Part shown: positions 57,568 to 64,000 of the stretch, in pieces | Numbering within the stretch: position 1 is the first letter of the stretch | Layout of the letters: each line of letters begins with the position of its first letter | DNA from: Epiperipatus broadwayi | Lineage: Eukaryota; Onychophora; Udeonychophora; Euonychophora; Peripatidae | Assembly: GCA_028023455.1 (NCBI GenBank) | Contig: JAQFVV010012394.1 | Location: 21,344,900 to 21,408,899 of the forward strand | Direction of reading: 5' to 3' | DNA: 64,000 nt | The notes under the pieces: generated by a model | The model's database searches: none | Told to the model about the DNA's origin: nothing | The model's input: only the letters and a program-made list of their open reading frames with translations | Position numbers and translations under genes: made by a program

Positions 57568-57599
57568 AAAGAAATACTAAGTCTAAAAAAAATCTAGAT

Positions 57600-58774
57600 C
57601 AATATTTTGTTTATATATATAATATCTATTTTGGATAATTAATAATGCCTTAGAACTTATAAAATCGCCATAACATATTTGTACTTGATGTATATAAATG
57701 TGAATATATATTTTTTTTATATAAATGTTGAACTGTTTAAATTAATGGCAGTTTTTGTTGTTGTTGTTGTTGTTATTTATATCATATACCTCTGAAATTT
57801 TTTAAAAAAGAAAATAATTATATTTGTATGTGTATATATAAAATGATCTGTTAGACACCACAAGAAGTTCTATTTCTATGTTTGGACCTGTCAATTTATA
57901 TTTTTGTGATTAACATTGTATACATACATGGAGTTAGATATTTTTCTCCTCATTGGAGGACAGGGATCTCCTGTCCATGCTGATTTCTATAAGTTATATT
58001 ATATGATATATTTGGTGATTTATTTACCAATTGGAATTTGCAGCTATTGATGTTAGCAAAAAGTAAATCACTTATTCTTTCCTTGCTTCCATATATATTT
58101 TGCTCTTTAACATGAGTTATTTATGGACCTACTGATTATTATTCTTTATATATATATATATATTTGTGATTGAGTTATTGTGCATCACATATGAGCTTTG
58201 TTTAGTAATGTCAGCATGTGAGCCTGTCTAATAATTAAGCCTGCCAATTTTTGATTATAGATTAATATTATAGCAAATATACATATGGGCACACATCTGA
58301 AATTGTTAAGTCTCTGGAAAATGCAACTATTAAAAAGGGGATTAAAGTTATATTGAGTGGAAGAAAATATAGTAAGCTATCAGATGCCAATTACATTACT
58401 TAATTACTGTAAAAGGATTAATAGTCATTAAATCATATGCCTATTGTATCTCCAGTGTTTAAATCTTACCATTAATGTAAGCTTGTTATTTCATTGTTAA
58501 TAAATATTATTGTTAATTGTTAGACTTGTTTAGCATTTTGTGTACTGTTGACTTCCGTGCCAATTATTTATTTGGTCAAGAATCTCTACTGTTACTGATC
58601 AAGCAGCAATAATAGCTATATACATGATGTGATAGCTGTGGTAGGTACAGGTAGTTAATATTCTCATCAACAAATTATAAATATTCTAGGCTAGAAATTT
58701 AGTGGCTCCTCTGTTGGAGGATATTGGATGCTGTCCGGTATAATATATATGTGTGTGTGTAAAATGTGTGAGAG
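57600..58774. other. AT-rich DNA with microsatellites
   Basis: A GTT repeat lies at 57751-57775 and TA repeats near 58148-58164 and 58745-58760. No gene. Confidence 0.45.
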
Positions 58775-58790
58775 AAGTAAGGAGAAATAA

Positions 58791-58900
58791 TCAAGCGTTG
58801 TTAGCCGAGAGGTCATCGTAGCCGCCTTGCAAGTGGTTGGTTGCAGATGGTTGTGGGTTTGCCTCCCGGCCGATGCTATGACATATGAAAAGAAACAAAA
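58791..58900 (+). mobile_element. tRNA-derived SINE with 16-bp target duplication
   Basis: TCAAGCGTTGTTAGCCGAGA, GGTCATCGTAGCCGCC, GTTGCAGATGGTTGTGGG, a B-box decayed to GGTTTGCCTCC and GGCCGATGCTATGACATATG, then an A-rich tail. The exact repeat AAGTAAGGAGAAATAA is at 58775-58790 and 58901-58916. Confidence 0.93.
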
Positions 58901-59244
58901 AAGTAAGGAGAAATAAGAAGAGATTAATGTTTATTTTGCTGATCTTCAAAGTATTAATATAGTAAATTGAATTACTTTATTACATATACTGAAAAAGATA
59001 AAGATTTTTTTTCTTTATTAAGAAATTTGTATATGAATCAAAAATTGGTTTATATAATAAATGGTCTCTTTACAAAAGAGAAAACAATGAAGAAATGTGA
59101 GATAAAGATATAGTCTATCTCCAATTTTACTTAATATTAATCAATTATATAATTGATGAATTATGGAGCTGTATCTTATAATATCATGAATAAATGCATT
59201 TAATCATCTTCTTTTAGCAAGCTTACTACTTCCCTGGCAACAAT

Positions 59245-59490
59245 ATCTTTGAGTATGTGCTTACTGTAAATATCTATTAGAAAAAAATTCATTCACACCC
59301 ACAACACATTCATTCTGCCTTCAAGAAATCTCAATTGATATTTCATTTAAGAGATATCAGGCAACTGAAAAAAAAAGACCATGGTGTTTCTTGATTTTAA
59401 ACTTGGAGGTAGCAGCCCATCTATGTTTATATACTACATGTACAATCACATAGTAATAACATCTGCAATGACAAGAATGTATGGAGAGAA
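59245..59490 (+). repeat. Interspersed repeat shared with 51700-51935
   Basis: Second copy of the repeat: TATCAGGCAACTGAAAAA, AGACCATGGTGTTTCTTGAT, ATCACATAGTAATAACATCT and GCAATGACAAGAATGTATGG. Here it lies just upstream of an RTE fragment in the same orientation, while at 51700 the neighbouring RTE is in the opposite orientation, so it is not simply the LINE's leader. Confidence 0.75.
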
Positions 59491-59589
59491 TATTAGGAAT
59501 TTTCTGTGTTCATTTCCTTTAAGGTCTCCAAGAGAAATCAAGTATATCTCCTTTTGGTTAACAGCAAAGTCCTTTTAAAGAAATGCTTA

Positions 59590-60058
59590 TGTATTTGAAA
59601 AGAAAGATTTTTAAATAAATGTGTTTGCCAAGTCTTAGTTATAGATCTCAGAATTTAATACTTAGCAGAAGAGCAATGCAGAGATTTTAGACCACTCAAC
59701 AAATTATGGAGTGATGCATGTTATGAGTAACAAGAAGAGATCAAAAATGAAATACATGCATGAGAGAACAAACGTGTTACTGAAATCATTGAAAGAATTA
59801 AAAAGCTGAAGTGAGGCTGAGATGGACATATTACTAGAAGATATTACAATAAATGGACAGTTGAAATCTTAAATTGAATTCCAAAAGAAATGTAAAAGAC
59901 CTAAAAAGAGACCACATGTAAGATGGATGGATGATATAAAAAAGTTTGTGGAGGTGATGTGGAGAAAATACATTAGAGATTGGAGATGGATTGAACTTAG
60001 AGAGACCTTTATCCTGCAGTGAAGTAATGGTTCAAATGATGATGCTGATAATGTTATT
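59590..60058 (+). pseudogene. RTE-type LINE fragment C, 3' end
   Basis: Post-RT sequence with frameshifts: LKRKIFK.MCLPSLSYRSQNL near the start, then ME..MHVMSNKKRSKMKYMHER, ITINGQLKS.IEFQKKCKRP and KRPHVRWMDDIKKFVE. These answer to remnant A (4200-4660) and to the conserved RTE C-terminus. It ends ATGATGATGCTGATAATG, a short trinucleotide tail at 60037-60055. Coding capacity is lost. Confidence 0.75.
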
Positions 60059-60059
60059 A

Positions 60060-61990
60060 ATCATGCAAAAGATAATCACCAATATTTGTAATTCTCATAA
60101 AGTAAATAATATATTTTTAGAGCTATACTAAAGACAAGGTTTGTAAAAAAAAAAAATGAAATTGATTATAATTTCTACTTATATAGAATATAATTTATAC
60201 CTGTATTTATTATTTATAAATATTATCACATTTAATAATAACATGTGAATTATCTTTCACACTTTAAAATAAAGCAAGTGAAATTTGCTTAATATGAGTA
60301 AAAATCAAGCATGTATTGACTTGTGGTTAGTTGTTTAGCAATGTTGAGGTTGGGCTTATCCTGAATTCATTCTGATGAATTTTTATAATTGATAATTCAG
60401 AATTTGGCTTTTATATAATAACTTAATTAACTAAGGAGTTTAAGTGCAGCAATTCATACTGTTTAATATATATTTAAATTACTTGTTAAAGAACCTATTT
60501 TGATAATTATAAGAATAACTCCAGAAACATGAGATTTTATTGCTTCAGATTTTCTATTTATTTATTTACTATATGAATTTTTGATAGCTTAATTATTAAC
60601 TAAATATAATAAAGGAATCTACAGAGATCCCACTAGAAGATGGAATCTTCAGTGACTCTCTTAAGTTACTCAATTCTGATTTTGTAATCATAGATTTGAC
60701 AGTCATTAACTATGTAATTCATTGTTTGCTTTTCTCACATTTATGCAGTGGCTGATAGGTTTATGAATTAGTTGAATGCAGTAATCAAGAGTTTTACTTT
60801 TGTTTAAAAAGATCAAACCTGGATAAACTTATTGTTGGATTTGAAAAAAAGAAATTTGTTTGGTACCTCATAAGAAATCCATTTTTTATGTCATAATTCT
60901 TCAATTATAGATTTTTAGTTGAACATTCAAAAATGGGATCTATATTTTAGATGAATTTTTTGAGTTACTGGAAAATTCTATCTACTAGATACTTTTTCCT
61001 ACATTTTCTTGAAAGAAATGTCTCTTCTTTTATCTAGTGGAGGAATATGCGAAAGAACAGGAAGCTACTACAAAGGAGTTGAGTGTGCTAATAATCTTTT
61101 TCATAGTAATATTTAATTGCAATCCAGAACTTTAATGTAGGAACTTTTTCTTCAGATGGGTATAGTATTCACTAATTGAATATCGTATTGCTAAGGAAGC
61201 CGTCCATAAAGAATTTGAACCACAATCCCAAATGGCTAGCTTTCCAAGGAAATAATGTTTAAAAATTACTTAAATGAGTAAAATAAGTTAGGCTATGATC
61301 TAAGATTACTTCTAATAGAATGCAAGATAATTGCCTTTAGATGAAAAACAGAGCATGCTGTTTTGATCGAATTAGTAATGATATTTCACTCTTGGAAAAA
61401 AATTTCCAATATTCCATATTCTTATTGAGAGATTTCAAATGTTCTGATTATATATCACAACTATTATAGATAGTGTGAATGAATGTGACAAAATCTGGTG
61501 GAGAATTGGCTAACTTTGTATAATGTTTGGGATGAGAATAAAAAGAAAAGAAATATGAACAAGAAAAAATAATGAAAAAAAAAAGTTTAGAAGTAGGTAT
61601 CAAATAGGAAATCACAAATCAATATATTGCTTTTAAATGTTTTGGAAATTAATTAACTGTTTTTGGGAGTAGTAAAGAAATTAAAAGTGAAAGATTTTTA
61701 ATAGACATTAATAAACAAAAATACTAATTTGAATGTTTTGCATTATCAAATTATAGCTACAACTTCTTTTATCAAAGGTAACCTTTCCTAGACATCAGAG
61801 AAATGCATTTCAAATTAACCAGTCATATCAGATGGACCAGGCAATAATTACATTTCCAATAACCATATTTAAAAAAAAAGTCCATATTTTACGCACATAG
61901 TAAAAATTAGTGTAAGTAAAAAGTAGATGTAGTTGATTTTTAAAAATAATTTACATATTTAATATTTTAATGCAAATATACTTTTAAGCT
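60060..61990. other. AT-rich DNA with no recognised gene
   Basis: No coding signal or defined repeats recognised over about 1.9 kb. Confidence 0.4.
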
Positions 61991-61995
61991 AGATG

Positions 61996-62295
61996 TAATT
62001 AGGAGGGATTTGAACCCAGACTTCCAAGCTCCTTTAGTCATCCATTCCATTTTATACAACCATCTGTCCATAAAGTTTGAAGATCTGCTATCTTAATATA
62101 AACTGAGCACTGATTATATATATATGTAGGAAATGATAATCTGGACCAACTGATGAGTGCTGATTCAGCATGAAATACATATATTGGAGATCATTTATCT
62201 TTTTTACATGTATGTGGTCATGTGTATCAGTTGTATAATATGGAATGGATGACTAAAGGGATCTTGGAAGTTTGGATTCAAATCCCCTCTAATTA
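61996..62295. mobile_element. Family-1 hammerhead element, 300-bp copy with inverted ends
   Basis: Inverted arms of about 57 bp: TAATTAGGAGGGATTTGAAC, CCAAGCTCCTTTAGTCATCC mirrored by GGATGACTAAAGGGATCTTG and GAATCCCCTCTAATTA-type sequence at the right. Between them: TATCTTAATATAAACTGAGC, ACTGATTATATATATATG, the hammerhead (62131-62199) and ACATGTATGTGGTCATGTG. Every block has a counterpart in the 483-bp unit at 54840-55030, but the sequence is clearly older. Confidence 0.78.
62131..62199 (+). ncRNA. Type I hammerhead ribozyme motif, family 1, most canonical stem II
   Basis: CTGATGA (62150-62156), stem II GTGCTG/CAGCAT (62157-62162 with 62166-62171; five Watson-Crick pairs plus G-T at the base), loop ATT, GAAA (62172-62175), stem III ATA/TAT with loop CA, triplet ATA, scissile bond after A62183. 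Stem I is TTGG against CCAA, then AGAT/ATCT and CATTT/AAATG separated by bulges. Stem II pairs persist although the sequence differs from the 54920 copy (TGCTG/CAGCA against TGCT/AGCA with altered loop). Confidence 0.78.
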
Positions 62296-62299
62296 TATT

Positions 62300-63417
62300 T
62301 AATATTAGTAATTTCATAATTTCATATTTATGATGTGATTGCTTTAGATTGTCAACCATAATAATATATAGACTGTTTTGTATGTGTTGTTTGCAATAAT
62401 AACACTTATACATCGTTAGGATTTAAACATTTCTCACAAATGTAGCATGTAGATCAGAAAAAGGGACAATTAGGAAAAAATGAGGGGGGGGGTATGTTTG
62501 AGGATTTTATTCTTGTCCCAATCTACATTTCTCAGGCCTATGATTTTTTTTTTTCTCAAATTTCTTAATCGTCCATATTTCTGCTTATAAAGCTATACTT
62601 TCAATAAAGCATTTAACAATGTTGTTATTATATTAATATTTTTCAGTTCACTCCAAAGCCACAGAAATAACTAAAAATATAAAACAAATTTTGAAAAATA
62701 ATAGAAGAAAGTCTATATTTAAGTAAGATATGAAAAGAAAGAAAAACTGAATTAAGCATGTAATTAAAAGCAAAAAACATATAAATATTTTGAAATTAAT
62801 TACATAATGTATGAAAAAAAAAAGTAAAATAAGAAAGAATTTAACTTGTGATCGTAAAGAGGCTTGGAGAAGGATGCTTGGTTTGGAGAGGCCTACTTTT
62901 CAGCAGATAATAAACAATAAACAGTATATACTTTCCTGCAATAAATTCAGTATTAGTACATAGGCATATAATTATAATATTACTTAAACAGAAGTAATAA
63001 CACCTCTAGTAAGCTATATATAAATAATACTCATATATCAATAAATGTAATAAATAGAATTGCCCACTTCTTTAAGCTTTTGATGGTTTTAAGAAATTAT
63101 TTGGTGAAAGTTGTTGGAAATAGAGAATGAAATTTGTATATTAGCTTTATTTTAATATGGCATAAATAATTCTGAATTGCAATTGAATATTTAGAGAATA
63201 AAGACAGTGTCTCATTTTTTACAACTTCACAATATTAATGTCAGTAAACAAATGCTTTAAACTATGGAAAGCTTAAAGAATAAATAGTCTATTCTATTGT
63301 TTGTATTTATTGGCATGTGAGTGTTGTTTATACATAATTTTCAGAAGAGTTGTAACTTCTATTTAAATTTCATATATATTGTGCTTATGCATGTTTAATG
63401 TTTATATTAAAAAAAAA
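62300..63417. other. AT-rich DNA with no recognised gene
   Basis: No coding signal or repeat boundaries. Confidence 0.4.
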
Positions 63418-63932
63418 GGTTCTTATCGGTCGGCCAGGCCAGCCGCTTGGTGGTGAATGTCATTCTTTTAAAACACAATTTCTTAATTTATTACCTCTTC
63501 CCAAATGGGTACACAAGCATGTAGACAGGATAACAATTTGTACCCCACAATTTTATGTCATTTTAATTATAAGATGATTATTTAAAACATGACATTTAAA
63601 CAGTTACTGAAAGTTTAATTACACATACCCTCAACTCATACTGTACTAAAGTTTAAATAGTTCTCATTTGGTGAAAATGCCTAACAGCCTAAAGGACTAT
63701 TGGCTTATTGTGCGTTCATGTAGAAATCAAGTCACTTAATGGATGTCCTGGCTGTAACATATCTGGCAGCCACTGTAAATGGGTTTTTTCTTTGTTTTTG
63801 CAGAGAAATAATGCCACCAAGAGGATGGCCTGGCTGTAACATAGCAGATGGCCACGGAAATGGCATTTTTCTGTGTTTTTAGCAGAGAAAGAATGCCACC
63901 AAGCAGCTGGCCTGGTTGACCGATAAGAACCA
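63418..63932. mobile_element. TIR element with internal tandem repeat
   Basis: Terminal inverted repeats GGTTCTTATCGGTCGGCCAG and, from the right end, GGTTCTTATCGGTCAACCAG; similarity continues through GCCAGC and GGTGG to GAATG.CATTCTTT, about 45 bp. Both ends abut A/T homopolymers (A9 before, A12 after), which hides any target duplication. The right part contains two tandem units of about 83 bp (63739-63822 and 63823-63905), each with GGCTGTAACATA and AGAATGCCACCAAG-type sequence, so the TIR-end sequence itself has been multiplied. No transposase frame. Confidence 0.75.
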
Positions 63933-64000
63933 AAAAAAAAAAAACTATCATAAAATTAAATGAAAATGCAAGAAATATTAATTTCAAAAACTATAGAGGT

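Overview
This is a very AT-rich stretch of animal nuclear DNA, most likely from an invertebrate. It carries non-LTR retrotransposons with N-terminal PHD and esterase domains, RTE-type LINEs ending in trinucleotide tails, very short tRNA-derived SINEs and hammerhead-ribozyme repeats. I could not settle the phylum. I found no intact host gene: every long open frame is part of a decayed mobile element or is unrecognisable. The window is best read as intergenic or intronic sequence built from nested transposons.

Layout. 1-4720: a decayed RTE-type LINE (+), interrupted by a large palindromic element (808-1734) and by about 1.5 kb of unrecognised DNA. 4720-11790: AT-rich sequence with almost nothing recognisable. 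11791-14140: half of a hammerhead element abutting a 5'-truncated CR1-like LINE (+). 14708-29000: several palindromic elements and tRNA-derived SINEs. 30232-30615: a clean hAT-type MITE. 31490-32960: a long palindrome, then a GC-richer unexplained block. 35628-40440: a nearly full-length but broken CR1-like LINE (-) with PHD, SGNH esterase, AP-endonuclease and reverse transcriptase regions. 40790-43440: two more hammerhead-family elements and a LINE C-terminal remnant. 48600-51640: a nearly full-length decayed RTE LINE (-). 52785-55131: a small hammerhead-family element, then a striking tandem-plus-inverted hammerhead element. 55491-63932: SINEs, a palindromic element with a 12-bp target duplication, a third RTE fragment, another hammerhead copy and a TIR element.

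The main discovery candidate is a set of short non-coding repeats carrying type I (stem-I-open) hammerhead ribozyme motifs with tiny stems III. Two unrelated families are present. Family 1 has two head-to-tail units 483 bp apart plus an inverted unit, framed by a 13-bp direct repeat; other copies lie at 61996-62295 and 22976-23422. Family 2 has at least eight copies, several framed by 10-14 bp target duplications, and two loci keep the complete catalytic core with a compensatory change in stem II. Known hammerheads of this architecture occur in Penelope-like retroelements and in retrozymes (non-autonomous elements that give circular RNAs). The tandem and inverted arrangement and the duplication lengths fit that kind of mobility. 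A third group of hairpin elements shares a hammerhead-like but non-canonical CTGAAGA...GAAA motif.

The autonomous partner is not in this window: neither LINE type present is a Penelope-like element, so the enzyme that moves the ribozyme elements must be encoded elsewhere.
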